Positions 18,913 through 30,159 are shown, numbered from the stretch's first letter. The stretch: DNA of 64,000 nucleotides from Dongia_B soli (GCF_034044715.1 NZ_JAXCLW010000002.1:1054001-1118000), one strand, 5' to 3'. Notes: generated by a model from the letters alone, not told the origin. Made by a program: numbers and translations.

Positions 18913-19548
18913 TGAGGTCTTCGAGAAAAATTCCGGCGCGTTGTCCCGGAAGCCGGCATGGTCGCCATCGACAGCTCAATCCAGAAGGTCCATTTCATTG
19001 TGCAACGCATCACGATCTAGCTCCAGAACTCGCCAGCATCGACGAGCACTGTTTTGCCAGTGCCCCGTGCGCGGACCATCATTAAGGTGGTCGCGACCGC
19101 GGCCTCGGCATGGCGAGTTGTTGCACGGAAGGTTGGAGCCCGCTCTGCGGAAGTCACTCGGATGGCCAGTGCTTTTGGGCACAACGAGCTCAAATAAGCA
19201 CTGGCTCCGTAGCTCCTCCACTTGCTCTTATCCTGTCAGCAAAACACCCCAAAACAAGAACAATTGGCAGCGGTGCTTCAGAAATGGCAACTAAACCTAA
19301 CAGTTCGCGTTATCGCGGCGATTTTCCCACTCAGTACGCCTTATAGCTGCGATTAGTACGAAATAGCGGCGCGCGAAGTTTAGCTAAATAATTGATAATA
19401 CATTTTTCTCGATCCGCGATATCTTCGCGAGTCACAATCGGATGCCGTGATTGCCGCCCCGTCCCCGCAGGCGTACTGTATCTGTCTTCAGTCGATTGCC
19501 TTTTGCATGGGAGCAGGAACCTAGGTCCATCTGCGCGGGAGAGACGCC
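18913..19548. other. Non-coding, apparently decayed stretch
   Basis: 636 bp with no gene that can be supported. Open frames on both strands are short, lack ribosome-binding sites and show no recognisable motif. It becomes AT-rich from about 19300 to 19440. A hairpin with 9-bp arms (CCAGTGCTT / AAGCACTGG, 19166-19174 and 19196-19204) is present. The mixture of GC-rich remnants and AT-rich sequence suggests eroded DNA left by rearrangement; no transposase or integrase could be recognised. Confidence 0.4.
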
Positions 19549-20208
19549 ATGGCTTATGTCGATTGGAAGATCAGGACCAAGCAAATCGGCACCTGCAGCT
19601 GCGATTACGGTTGTCCATGCGAGTTCAACGCACGGCCGACGCGGTTACCTTGCGAGGGCGTCATGGCGATGGAAATCACCGAAGGCTATTTTGACAAGAT
19701 CCGGTTGGACGGCTTGCGGATTGCCGGCGTCTACCGATGGCCTGGCCCGGTTCATGAGGGAAAGGGCATTTGGTGGAGCATTATCGACAAGGTCGCCACG
19801 GATGAACAGGCCGAGGCGCTATTCACGATCTTCGGCGGCAAAGAGCAAGAGCCGACGACCGGTTTTTCGATTTACGCGTCGACCATCGAGACAGAACCCG
19901 AACCGCTACGAGCCACAATCGGTTTCGAATGGGATCTTCAGGGTCGGCGCGGACGTTTCGTGGTTGAAGACGTACTTGCGGCGGAGATCGAACCTATCCT
20001 GAACCCGGTGACCGGAAAGCCGCATCTCAGCGCCATACGTTTACATGAGGGATTCGAATTCCGCGAAGCAGAGATGGCGAGCGCCACCTTCTGGAGCAAA
20101 GGCGCGCTCGAACAGAACCATGCCAAGCGTTATGCCGCCATCAGTTACGTGACCTATGGTCCCTTTGGCATCGTCCCGGAAGAGAGCCATCCGAGACGTA
20201 GCGCCTGA
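19549..20208 (+). CDS. DUF1326 domain protein
   Basis: 219 residues matching the DUF1326 family across its whole length. The hallmark is the N-terminal cysteine cluster GTCSCDYGCPCEFN (Cys16, 18, 22, 24), followed by the GIWWSIIDKVATDEQAEAL region and C-terminal FWSKGALEQNHAKRY. The family's biochemical role is unknown; the cysteine cluster suggests metal or thiol chemistry. A GGGAGAG precedes the ATG. The gene is immediately followed by, and almost abuts, a relic of the papain-like gene found at 12723, so it probably arrived with or beside a rearrangement. Confidence 0.85.
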   Translation: MAYVDWKIRTKQIGTCSCDYGCPCEFNARPTRLPCEGVMAMEITEGYFDKIRLDGLRIAGVYRWPGPVHEGKGIWWSIIDKVATDEQAEALFTIFGGKEQEPTTGFSIYASTIETEPEPLRATIGFEWDLQGRRGRFVVEDVLAAEIEPILNPVTGKPHLSAIRLHEGFEFREAEMASATFWSKGALEQNHAKRYAAISYVTYGPFGIVPEESHPRRSA

Positions 20209-20312
20209 AGGTTGTCACGGCCCTCGATACGGTGCCGTATCAGATGAATTTCAAAAGCTGCGTCAAGGAGATGCGCTGGATCGCCACCATCTATCGCATC
20301 AAGCCGGAATAG
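20202..20312 (+). pseudogene. 3' relic of a second papain-like gene
   Basis: Frame 3 reads TALDT...YQ...KEMRW..TIYRIKPE followed by TAG. Over 31 codons (about 20217-20309) it has 20 residues identical to the C-terminus of the protein encoded at 12723-13487, including an identical TIYRIKPE end and stop codon. No start codon, signal peptide or upstream protease-like sequence precedes it, because DUF1326 occupies that space and overlaps the first few bases. It is therefore a decayed remnant of a paralogue. The DNA of the two copies differs by many silent changes, so the duplication is not recent. Confidence 0.75.
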
Positions 20313-20327
20313 ACGCGAATGAAAGGA

Positions 20328-20354
20328 AAAGCCTCCGGGTCAATCGGAGGCTTT
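20328..20354. terminator. Terminator-like hairpin
   Basis: AAAGCCTCCG / CGGAGGCTTT inverted repeat with a 7-base loop, 15 bases after the stop codon of the papain-like relic. It may be the original terminator of that lost gene and now ends transcription from the DUF1326 gene. Confidence 0.65.
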
Positions 20355-20438
20355 CGCAGCATGGGAGCAATGACCTAGAGCCCGCCTGCCTGGCGAAGCC
20401 TACGATGCGCGATCCATCAGCACGGTACGAGGCGGATG

Positions 20439-21251
20439 ATGAGCAATGCAGCAGCCGGCTTTATCGGCAAAATCCCACAGCATTACGAACAGGATCTCGG
20501 CCCGGTCATTTTCACCGATTTCGCCGAAGAGATGGCCCAGCGTGTGGCGCGCTCCAATCCCAAGCGCGTTCTGGAAACCGCCGCCGGCACGGGCATCGTT
20601 TCGCGCCGACTGCGCGATGTGCTGACAGCGGAAGCCGCCCTCACCTCAACCGATTTCAATCCGCCGATGCTCGAAGTGGCGCGCGGTAAGTTCAGCACCG
20701 CAGAACGCATTTCATTTCAGCAGGCCGACGCGACCGCTCTTCCCTTTGCCGATGGCGGTTTCGACACAGTGGTCTGTCAATTCGGCCTGATGTTCTTTCC
20801 GGATAAGCCGCAATCCTACCGCGAGGCTTTTCGCGTCCTTACGCCGCAAGGCCACTATTTTCTCTCGACCTGGGATTCCCACCGCTACAATCCCTTCGGC
20901 GCAATCGCGCATAATGCGATGCTGCATTTCTTCCCGCAGGATCCGCCGCAATTCTATCTCGTGCCGTTCAGTTGCTATCAGATCGACCCGATCAAGACCG
21001 ATCTGCTCGAAGCCGGCTTCAGCGATATCGAGATTGCGGTCGTCACCCGTTACAAGGAAATCGCGGATTTGCCGGCATTCGCCCGTGGCATGGTTTACGG
21101 CAATCCGCTGATCGACCAGATCCAAGCCCGCGGCAGCATTGCACCGGACCGGATCGTCGAAGCAGTGACCCAAGCTTTGAGTGATGCTTTCGGGAACAAC
21201 CCGGCCCGGATGCCATTGCAGGCTATGTTCTATTCCGCCGTAAAACCTTAG
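20439..21251 (+). CDS. Class I SAM-dependent methyltransferase
   Basis: About 270 residues with a Rossmann-type methyltransferase domain: motif I VLETAAGTGIVSRRL near residue 45, DFNPPMLEVA, motif II QADATALPFADGGFDTVVCQFGLMFF, then ALRVLTPQG-like FRVLTPQGHYFLSTW. It groups with the ubiE/COQ5-like small-molecule methyltransferases; the substrate cannot be told. The second of two tandem ATGs (20439) is preferred because GAGG lies 6 bases before it. Its stop codon overlaps that of the convergent AhpD-like gene by a few bases. Confidence 0.85.
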   Translation: MSNAAAGFIGKIPQHYEQDLGPVIFTDFAEEMAQRVARSNPKRVLETAAGTGIVSRRLRDVLTAEAALTSTDFNPPMLEVARGKFSTAERISFQQADATALPFADGGFDTVVCQFGLMFFPDKPQSYREAFRVLTPQGHYFLSTWDSHRYNPFGAIAHNAMLHFFPQDPPQFYLVPFSCYQIDPIKTDLLEAGFSDIEIAVVTRYKEIADLPAFARGMVYGNPLIDQIQARGSIAPDRIVEAVTQALSDAFGNNPARMPLQAMFYSAVKP

Positions 21252-21589
21252 CCGGCTTTCGCGGCATAGGCATCCATTACCCGTGCCGAATAGACCAAGG
21301 CAGCGCCGGCATTGAGCGCAACCGACACGCCTAAAGCCTCGGCGATCTCCTCCTTGCTGGCGCCGGCCTTGATCGCTGCATCAGTGTGCACCGTGATGCA
21401 GCCGTCGCAACGCGTGGTGATGGCGACGGCGAGCGCGATCAACTGGCGGGTCTTTTCGTCGAGATGTCCCGTCTGCTTCCCCGCCCCGGAAAGGGTCTGA
21501 TAGCCTTTCACCGTATCCGGCGACAATTTCGCGATATCGCCAATCGTGCCCATAAGCTGTTTATGGTACTCGTTCCAATCAAGCATCAT
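21248..21589 (-). CDS. Carboxymuconolactone decarboxylase-family (AhpD-like) protein
   Basis: 113 residues of the CMD/AhpD fold. The redox motif is RCDGCITVHTDAAIKAG, with a CxxC pair followed by the conserved His, as in alkylhydroperoxidase AhpD-like proteins. The start at 21589 has GGGAGG 6 bases upstream; a longer frame adding 17 residues lacks such a site. Likely role: thiol-dependent peroxidase or disulfide reductase in the cytoplasm; no partner gene (AhpC) is adjacent. It converges tail to tail with the methyltransferase gene. Confidence 0.88.
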   Translation of the reverse strand: MMLDWNEYHKQLMGTIGDIAKLSPDTVKGYQTLSGAGKQTGHLDEKTRQLIALAVAITTRCDGCITVHTDAAIKAGASKEEIAEALGVSVALNAGAALVYSARVMDAYAAKAG

Positions 21590-21975
21590 GAGATGCCTCC
21601 CTTTGTTGTCAGGCTGGAAAATCGGCAGGATTCGGCCCAAGAAACGACGAGCCGAAGCAGCAGCATAACCCCCTATTTAGGACGGCAAATCGATTTCCTT
21701 GACATTGCAACGCAGCATAGGTAAAAGAGGCTGTCATTTCTCGCGACCGCGCGCAGACGCCTAGTATGACAAGCGCTTGAAACAGCGCCTTTTTTGACCG
21801 GCGTCGCGTCCTGAGATCCATCGACAAACCCATTGGTCCCGCGCTTGCGCGCAGCAGGATCATGAAGCCGGCCTATGCTTGGGCCCGCTTGTCGATGCAT
21901 CCCTCGCGGCCAATCCGCCAAGATGCCTTTCGACCTGCGGTACCTCCTGGCCGCCCGTAAGGACATATTTGGATT
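21590..21975. other. Intergenic region upstream of RNA helicase
   Basis: 386 bp between the divergent AhpD-like and helicase genes. No coding sequence is supported; the open frames are antisense extensions of neighbours. It should contain both promoters and a long 5' untranslated region for the helicase, as is usual for cold-inducible DEAD-box genes. No specific motif was identified. Confidence 0.35.
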
Positions 21976-23712
<1,737 letters not shown>

Positions 23713-23725
23713 ACTCTCTCTCGGC

Positions 23726-23752
23726 AACGGGCCCCCTTGGGGGCCCGTTTTC
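23726..23752 (+). terminator. Rho-independent terminator of the helicase gene
   Basis: Perfect 11-bp inverted repeat (AACGGGCCCCC / GGGGGCCCGTT) with a tiny loop, followed by TTTTC, 13 bases after the helicase stop codon. Confidence 0.85.
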
Positions 23753-23765
23753 GTGAGTCGCCACG

Positions 23766-23796
23766 ATGGACCCTCGGATCAAGTCCGAGGGTGACA
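23766..23796. repeat. REP-like palindrome, copy 1
   Basis: Contains the palindromic core CCCTCGGA-TCAAG-TCCGAGGG flanked by ATGGA and TGACA. It is one of three copies of the same element in 300 bp and lies between the helicase and prpE genes. Such dispersed palindromes are common in alphaproteobacterial intergenic regions. Confidence 0.75.
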
Positions 23797-23917
23797 GCCT
23801 TGCTTGTTCTAACTGGTGCGCGATGACAGGCACCATCGAAGCGTCGCTTCATCGCATCAACATATCGCACTCTCATCCGTCGCCAACCGTCTCGCACATT
23901 GACCACCATCCCCCGCT

Positions 23918-23948
23918 TGTCACCCTCGGACTTGATCCGAGGGTCCAT
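23918..23948. repeat. REP-like palindrome, copy 2 (inverted)
   Basis: Same element as at 23766 but in the opposite orientation: TGTCA, then CCCTCGGA-CTTGA-TCCGAGGG, then TCCAT. The sequence is otherwise identical across about 31 bases. Confidence 0.75.
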
Positions 23949-24022
23949 GGCAAAAGCCAGGCACGACACCAACTGAGAGACGATGGACAGTGCAAGTCCG
24001 GCGACGCTCATCAGTCGCCCCG

Positions 24023-24053
24023 ATGGACCCTGGGATCAAGTCCGAGGGTGACA
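24023..24053. repeat. REP-like palindrome, copy 3
   Basis: Same orientation as copy 1, with a single change in the left arm (CCCTGGGA in place of CCCTCGGA), giving one mismatch in the stem. Remaining sequence from 23797 to 24152 outside the repeats holds no supported gene. Confidence 0.72.
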
Positions 24054-24152
24054 AGGGAGAATGGCATCCGCACCTTGCGATAGCCCCCAACAGCAGAAGC
24101 CAGGCACGATATCCGCACCGGTAAAACTCGGCATAAGCGCGTCGGAGCCCCG

Positions 24153-26060
24153 TTATGCTTCCCGCGCGTAGCCGATCTTCTGTAGCGCCGCCTTGATCTC
24201 GTCCAAGATCATCGGGTCGTCGATCGTCGCCGGCATCTTGTAGGGCTTGCTGTCGGCGATCTTCTGCATGGTGCCGCGCAGGACCTTGCCGGAGCGCGTT
24301 TTCGGCAGGCGATGCACCACTGTGGCGGTCTTGAAACTGGCGACCGGACCGATGCGGTCGCGCACCAGTTTTACGGCTTCGCTAGCGATCTCTTCATGCG
24401 GCTTGCTGGAGCCCGCTTTCAGCACCAGGAACCCCAAGGGCACCTGCCCTTTCACCTCATCATGGACGCCGATGACGGCGCATTCGGCGACATCCGGATG
24501 GCGCGCCAGAACCTCCTCCATGCCGCCGGTGGATAGACGATGGCCAGCCACATTGATGATGTCGTCGGTCCGCGCCATCACGAAGACATAACCGTCCTCG
24601 TCGATATAGCCGGCATCGGCAGTCAGGTAATAGCCGGGGAACTGCTCGAGATAGGATTTGAAATAGCGGTCCTCGGCCTGCCACAAGGTCGGCAACGACC
24701 CCGGCGGCAGCGGCAAGCGGCAGACCAGGCTGCCGATCTCACCGGCTTTGGCTTCATGCCCGCCCTCATCCATCACCCGCACATCCCAGCCCGGCACCGG
24801 CTTGGTCGGCGAGCCGTGCTTCACCGGCAGATGTTCCAGGCCCAGGCAATTGCCGGCAATGCCCCAGCCGGTCTCGGTCTGCCACCAGTGATCGATCACC
24901 GGCACTTTCAAGTGATGTTCCGCCCATTCGAGAGTCGGCGGATCGGATCGCTCGCCGGCCAGGAATAGCGCACGCAGGCTGCTGAGATCGTATTTATGCA
25001 GGAGCTTCGCCTCGGGGTCGTCGCGCTTGATGGCGCGGAAGGCAGTCGGCGCGGTGAACAGGACCGAAACCTTATGCTGTTCGATCACCCGCCAGAACGC
25101 GCCGGCATCGGGCGTTCCCACCGGCTTGCCTTCATAGACGATGGTGGTGCAGCCGGTCAGCAGCGGCGCATAGACGATATAGGAATGCCCAACGACCCAG
25201 CCGACATCGGATGCCGACCAGAAGACCTCGCCCGGCTGGACGCCATAGAGATTCGCCATGGTCCAACGCAGAGCAACCGCATGCCCGCCATTGTCGCGCA
25301 CGACACCTTTCGGCTGGCCCGTGGTGCCGGAAGTATAAAGGATATAGAGCGGATCGGTCGCCTGCACCGGCACGCAATCATGCGGCTTCGCCGTCTGCAT
25401 CGCCACCTGCCAGTCGATGTCGCGACCGGCGATCATCCGCGCCGGTTCCATCTCCCGCTGCAGGATGATGCAGCAGGCCGGCTTTGCCTGGGACAGCTCG
25501 ATGGCCTCGTCGAGGAGCGGCTTATAGGGGAGGATTTTCGTGACCTCGACACCGCAAGAGGCGCTGACCACCACCTTCGGCTTGGCGTCATCGATGCGGC
25601 TGGTCAATTCGCGTGAGGCGAAGCCACCGAAAACCACGGAATGCACGGCGCCGAGACGCGCGCAGGCCAGCATGGCGACGAGGGTTTCGGGAATCATGGG
25701 CATATAGATGATGACCCGGTCGCCTTTGGCGACACCTTGCGCTGCCAGGACGCCGGCGAACAAGGCGACCTGATCGCGCAATTCGCTATAGCTGATATGG
25801 CGGATCGTCTGGGTGACCGGGCTGTCATAGATGATCGCCGGCTGGCCGCCCCGCCCCGCTTCGACATGCCGGTCGACACAGTTATGGCAGGTGTTGAGTT
25901 CGGCACCAGGGAACCAGCGATAGAAAGGCGGCCGGCTGTCATCCAGGACGCGGCTCCAGCGTTTTGTCCAGTCGATCGCTTCGGCAGCCTCGCCCCAGAA
26001 AGCGGCAGGATGTTCGATCGACTGCCGATGCGCCGTGGCCCAAGTCAGACCCGTGCTCAT
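24153..26060 (-). CDS. prpE: Propionyl-CoA synthetase
   Basis: 635 residues of the acyl-CoA synthetase (AMP-forming) family. PrpE-type features: an N-terminal ACAS domain with FYRWFPGAELNTCHNCVDRHVEAG, the P-loop-like LYILYTSGTTGQPKGVVRDNGG (catalytic core), WWQTETGWGI, and the C-terminal lysine in RSGKVLRGTMQ, which is the acylation-controlled catalytic residue. It activates propionate to propionyl-CoA. The ATG at 26060 is preferred over the upstream in-frame GTG because GGGAGG is correctly spaced from it. The meaB GTPase, which serves methylmalonyl-CoA mutase, lies elsewhere in the window, consistent with propionate use through methylmalonyl-CoA. Confidence 0.92.
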   Translation of the reverse strand: MSTGLTWATAHRQSIEHPAAFWGEAAEAIDWTKRWSRVLDDSRPPFYRWFPGAELNTCHNCVDRHVEAGRGGQPAIIYDSPVTQTIRHISYSELRDQVALFAGVLAAQGVAKGDRVIIYMPMIPETLVAMLACARLGAVHSVVFGGFASRELTSRIDDAKPKVVVSASCGVEVTKILPYKPLLDEAIELSQAKPACCIILQREMEPARMIAGRDIDWQVAMQTAKPHDCVPVQATDPLYILYTSGTTGQPKGVVRDNGGHAVALRWTMANLYGVQPGEVFWSASDVGWVVGHSYIVYAPLLTGCTTIVYEGKPVGTPDAGAFWRVIEQHKVSVLFTAPTAFRAIKRDDPEAKLLHKYDLSSLRALFLAGERSDPPTLEWAEHHLKVPVIDHWWQTETGWGIAGNCLGLEHLPVKHGSPTKPVPGWDVRVMDEGGHEAKAGEIGSLVCRLPLPPGSLPTLWQAEDRYFKSYLEQFPGYYLTADAGYIDEDGYVFVMARTDDIINVAGHRLSTGGMEEVLARHPDVAECAVIGVHDEVKGQVPLGFLVLKAGSSKPHEEIASEAVKLVRDRIGPVASFKTATVVHRLPKTRSGKVLRGTMQKIADSKPYKMPATIDDPMILDEIKAALQKIGYAREA

Positions 26061-26255
26061 GCTCACCCTCCCAAATCATTTCGCCTTCTTTTGGGTCATA
26101 TTGAGGAAGCCCCCGCGGAAGGACAAGAAGGATTTCCGATCGAGGCCGGAGGTGGAAATTCGGCGCGGCAGATGATCGCCGTCACAGCCGAGTTATGCTA
26201 TCGAGGGTAGAAGTTGAACAGCTTCGACTTCAGGATTCGGCTTTTGGAGATCAAC

Positions 26256-26693
26256 ATGCGTTATCTGCCCGTCACAGCCTTTGCCGCCTCGGCTCTTGTG
26301 ATCGCTGCTCTGGCACTAGGCTCGGCCCAAGCCCAGGAGATCAAGCCCGGCAAATGGCAGGTTACCGTCGAAGGCGTTTCCGAGATCGGCGGCCAGAAGA
26401 CAAATCTGCCGACGAACCAGATGGAAACCTGCATTACCGCGGAACAGTCGAAGCAGATCGCGGAACAGGCGACGCTGCCGCAGATGGAGGGCTGCAAGGC
26501 CGATATCCTCTCGCGCAACGCCAGCGGATTGACGGTGCGCGCCAATTGCCAGGGCGTCGTCAGCACCTCCACTATCACCACCGCCGGCGACACCTATAAG
26601 GCCGTCACCCATATGGAGATGACCCAAGGTGGCGCCAAGATGATCACCGACATGACATCCACCGGCACGCGCATCGGCACCTGCGCCCAGTAA
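26256..26693 (+). CDS. Exported DUF3617 protein
   Basis: 145 residues with a signal peptide (MRYLPVTAFAASALVIAALALGSAQA, split here as hydrophobic core and AQA cleavage site near residue 25). The mature part begins QEIKPGKWQVTVE and has cysteines in METCITAEQ, MEGCKADIL, ANCQG and at the C-terminus, as is typical for DUF3617. This periplasmic family has no defined function. The ATG at 26256 has GGAG 7 bases upstream. It is divergent from prpE and followed by an inverted repeat at 26709. Confidence 0.85.
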   Translation: MRYLPVTAFAASALVIAALALGSAQAQEIKPGKWQVTVEGVSEIGGQKTNLPTNQMETCITAEQSKQIAEQATLPQMEGCKADILSRNASGLTVRANCQGVVSTSTITTAGDTYKAVTHMEMTQGGAKMITDMTSTGTRIGTCAQ

Positions 26694-26708
26694 GATCCGC
26701 GCAAAGAA

Positions 26709-26740
26709 AAACGCAGCAGAGTTGATACTCCGCCGCGTTT
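26709..26740. terminator. Bidirectional terminator
   Basis: AAACGCAGCAGAGT / ACTCCGCCGCGTTT inverted repeat (two mismatches, 4-base loop) between the convergent DUF3617 and leuA genes. A-rich sequence on the left and TTT on the right suit termination in both directions. Confidence 0.7.
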
Positions 26741-26761
26741 GCTGTGAGACGATCAGGCGAA

Positions 26762-28477
<1,716 letters not shown>

Positions 28478-28741
28478 TCAGTTTCGGTCTTGGCTGGTGA
28501 CGACGCGAAATACAGCCGCCGGGCGGTCGCCGAGGGACAGAGATCCACGGAGGATTGCCCCAAGACCCGACGACCGCGTCGAAGTCGCAGTTCAAGCGCG
28601 CACAAAACCAGGCCGGACACAGAAGGTGTTATGGAAGCAGCGGGGATCACGATCAACCCCTAAACCCATTTGGCAGACGACGGTGGAGGTCCAGCGGAAT
28701 TCAGTTCCAGGGACCGGCCCATAGGGCCATGCCCGGCGCGA

Positions 28742-28801
28742 TCAGCACGCCGGGGTCGTAAGTCGCAGTAGCTGCGCCCAAATGGTCAGGTTCGTAGACA
28801 T
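28742..28801 (-). CDS. Probable leuA leader peptide, leaderless start
   Basis: A 19-codon frame reads MSTNLTIWAQLLRLTTPAC and stops with TGA. It contains four Leu codons (CTG, CTA, CTG, CTT), three of them within four codons near its end. No Shine-Dalgarno is present; instead the ATG lies 7 bases after a plausible -10, so the transcript would start at or next to the AUG. Leaderless leader peptides are known for the rhizobial trpL gene. Downstream RNA can form CGCAG/CTGCG over the Leu codons, then CCCGGCG/CGCCGGG and GGCCC/GGGCC hairpins, as an attenuator would. It is 282 bases upstream of leuA. No U-run is obvious, so the termination mechanism is unclear. The call is inference supported by position and composition. 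Confidence 0.55.
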   Translation of the reverse strand: MSTNLTIWAQLLRLTTPAC

Positions 28802-28807
28802 AGGGAT

Positions 28808-28837
28808 TAATTAACCAGCCGATTCCAGGGAGGTCAA
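28808..28837 (-). promoter_or_regulatory. Candidate sigma-70 promoter of the leuA leader
   Basis: On the minus strand TTGACC (28837-28832) is followed after 17 bases by TTAATT (28814-28809), with TAATTA one base further as an alternative. A start site at about 28801 would coincide with the leader-peptide ATG. The -35 is a strong match; the -10 is only partial. Confidence 0.5.
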
Positions 28838-28880
28838 GGCTTAATGCGGTAAAATTAGGCCGATAATCTCATCAGGCCCC

Positions 28881-29867
28881 TCATCGAGCCACTAATGTGG
28901 GGTGGAAGCAGGGCTCGACCTCAATGGTCACATGGCTTAGCCCCGGCAAGCCGGCGAGACGCGCCTTGTAATGACCCGGCCGTGCGGGATGGTCGGAGAC
29001 AATCGTGATCACTGCCGCATAGTGGCTGGGCCCGATCCGCCATAGATGCTGATCCGCCACCCGGTCGCCCTCCACTTCCAGCCGGCCGCGGATAGTATCG
29101 GCCAAATCGTCGTCCGGCACGGTATCGAGCAGGGCGGCGCCCGCCGCCCGAATGAGCCCGTAGGCCCAGCTCAGGATCACCGCTGTTCCGACGAGCCCAA
29201 CCAAGGGATCGATGAACCGCCAGCCGAAGAACCAGGCCGCCAGCAAGCCGGCAATCGCCAGAACAGACGTCGCCGCATCCGCCAGGACGTGAATATAGGC
29301 GGCGCGCAGATTGAGATCGCCCCCTGCGCTAGCTGCGTGATGGTTCCCGTGATCGTGCTGATGGTCATGATCGTGGTGGTGGTGATGGTGATGGTGATGG
29401 TGGTGGCCGTGATCATCGCGCAGGATCCAGGCGCTGAGCAGATTGACCGCCAGGCCCACGACCGCAATGCCGATGGCCTCGCCATAGGCAATATCCACCG
29501 GATGCAGCAGCCGTTTTATACTTTCCCACCCAATTGCCACCGCGATCATGGCGAGGATGACCGCGCTCGCGAAGCTGGCGAGATCGCCCAGCTTGCCTGT
29601 GCCGAAGGAAAAGCGCCGGTCGCGCAGATGGCGCCGGGCATAAAGATAGGCCAGTGCGGAGATCGCCAGCGCAGCCGCATGGGTCGACATATGCCAGCCA
29701 TCGGCGACCAGCGCCAAGGAACCGAACACCGTGCCGCCAGCGATCTCCACCACCATCATCGTGGTGGTCAGCGCTACCACGAGCCAGATGCGCTTTTCAT
29801 TCCGGTGGTGGTTCTCGCCGAGAAAGACGTGCTCATGTGTCCAGGCATCGAGGGAATGCGTATGCAT
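28881..29867 (-). CDS. dmeF: Cation diffusion facilitator, DmeF-type cobalt/nickel exporter
   Basis: 328 residues with six predicted membrane helices. Helix two carries the metal-site DxxxD-like pair in LVADGWHMSTHAAAL (the HxxxD/DxxxH form of DmeF), and the loop between helices four and five holds a histidine-rich run (about residues 153-175) with eleven consecutive His. A cytoplasmic dimerisation domain follows (about 250-320). CDF proteins exchange protons for divalent cations; DmeF members mainly export Co2+ and Ni2+. The start at 29867 opens MHTHSLDAWTHEHVFLGENH, a DmeF signature. It lies 17 bp after the dmeR regulator gene on the same strand and is certainly cotranscribed with it. Confidence 0.9.
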   Translation of the reverse strand: MHTHSLDAWTHEHVFLGENHHRNEKRIWLVVALTTTMMVVEIAGGTVFGSLALVADGWHMSTHAAALAISALAYLYARRHLRDRRFSFGTGKLGDLASFASAVILAMIAVAIGWESIKRLLHPVDIAYGEAIGIAVVGLAVNLLSAWILRDDHGHHHHHHHHHHHDHDHQHDHGNHHAASAGGDLNLRAAYIHVLADAATSVLAIAGLLAAWFFGWRFIDPLVGLVGTAVILSWAYGLIRAAGAALLDTVPDDDLADTIRGRLEVEGDRVADQHLWRIGPSHYAAVITIVSDHPARPGHYKARLAGLPGLSHVTIEVEPCFHPTLVAR

Positions 29868-29884
29868 GACCCGCTTTCCGATCG

Positions 29885-30151
29885 TCAGAGATATTTCGCC
29901 AGTTCGCCGAGCGTCGCCAGTTTTGCCCGGGCCTCGCGCGGCAGCGGGCCTACCGTCTCTTCCAAATGATGCTCGATGTGATCGAGAACCAGGGCGCCCT
30001 TGGCTTTCTCAAGTGCTTGGATGACGGCGGCCATCTGCTGGGCGATAGCGAGGCCGTCCTTGCCATCCTCGACCATGCGGAGCACGGTCGCCAGATGCCC
30101 CTGGGCCCGTCGCAGGCGGTTCAATATCTGCGGATTGTTGGTGTGGCTCAT
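29885..30151 (-). CDS. dmeR: CsoR/RcnR-family metal-sensing repressor (DmeR-like) without cysteine
   Basis: An 88-residue all-helical DUF156 (CsoR/RcnR) protein. It opens MSHTNNPQILNRLRRAQGHL, so His3 is present as in nickel/cobalt sensors. Helix two normally contains an invariant Cys in a GKDCLDIAQQ-like stretch; here it reads GKDGLAIAQQ, with Gly33 in place of Cys. The usual DHxDHCLE region reads DHIEHHLE (residues 57-64), so the second common Cys is His62. There is no cysteine in the whole protein. Metal binding would have to use His and backbone or carboxylate ligands. Operon position with dmeF makes cobalt/nickel control the obvious role. An operator candidate lies just upstream. Confidence 0.9.
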   Translation of the reverse strand: MSHTNNPQILNRLRRAQGHLATVLRMVEDGKDGLAIAQQMAAVIQALEKAKGALVLDHIEHHLEETVGPLPREARAKLATLGELAKYL

Positions 30152-30159
30152 ATGATTGA

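Noticed and set aside
18866..19294. Open frames on both strands behind the LysR gene
   Set aside because: The frame starts inside the LysR gene, lacks a start signal, and its residue composition (Arg/Ser/Trp-rich) looks like non-coding GC-rich sequence.
13400..20312. Recent target-site duplication marking an integrative element
   Set aside because: The two gene ends share only about two thirds of residues and have many silent differences, and no integrase was found, so an old paralogue relic explains the repeat better.
23713..24152. CRISPR array
   Set aside because: The repeated units are palindromic, vary in orientation and are separated by unequal spacers of about 120 and 75 bp, which fits REP-like elements rather than a CRISPR.
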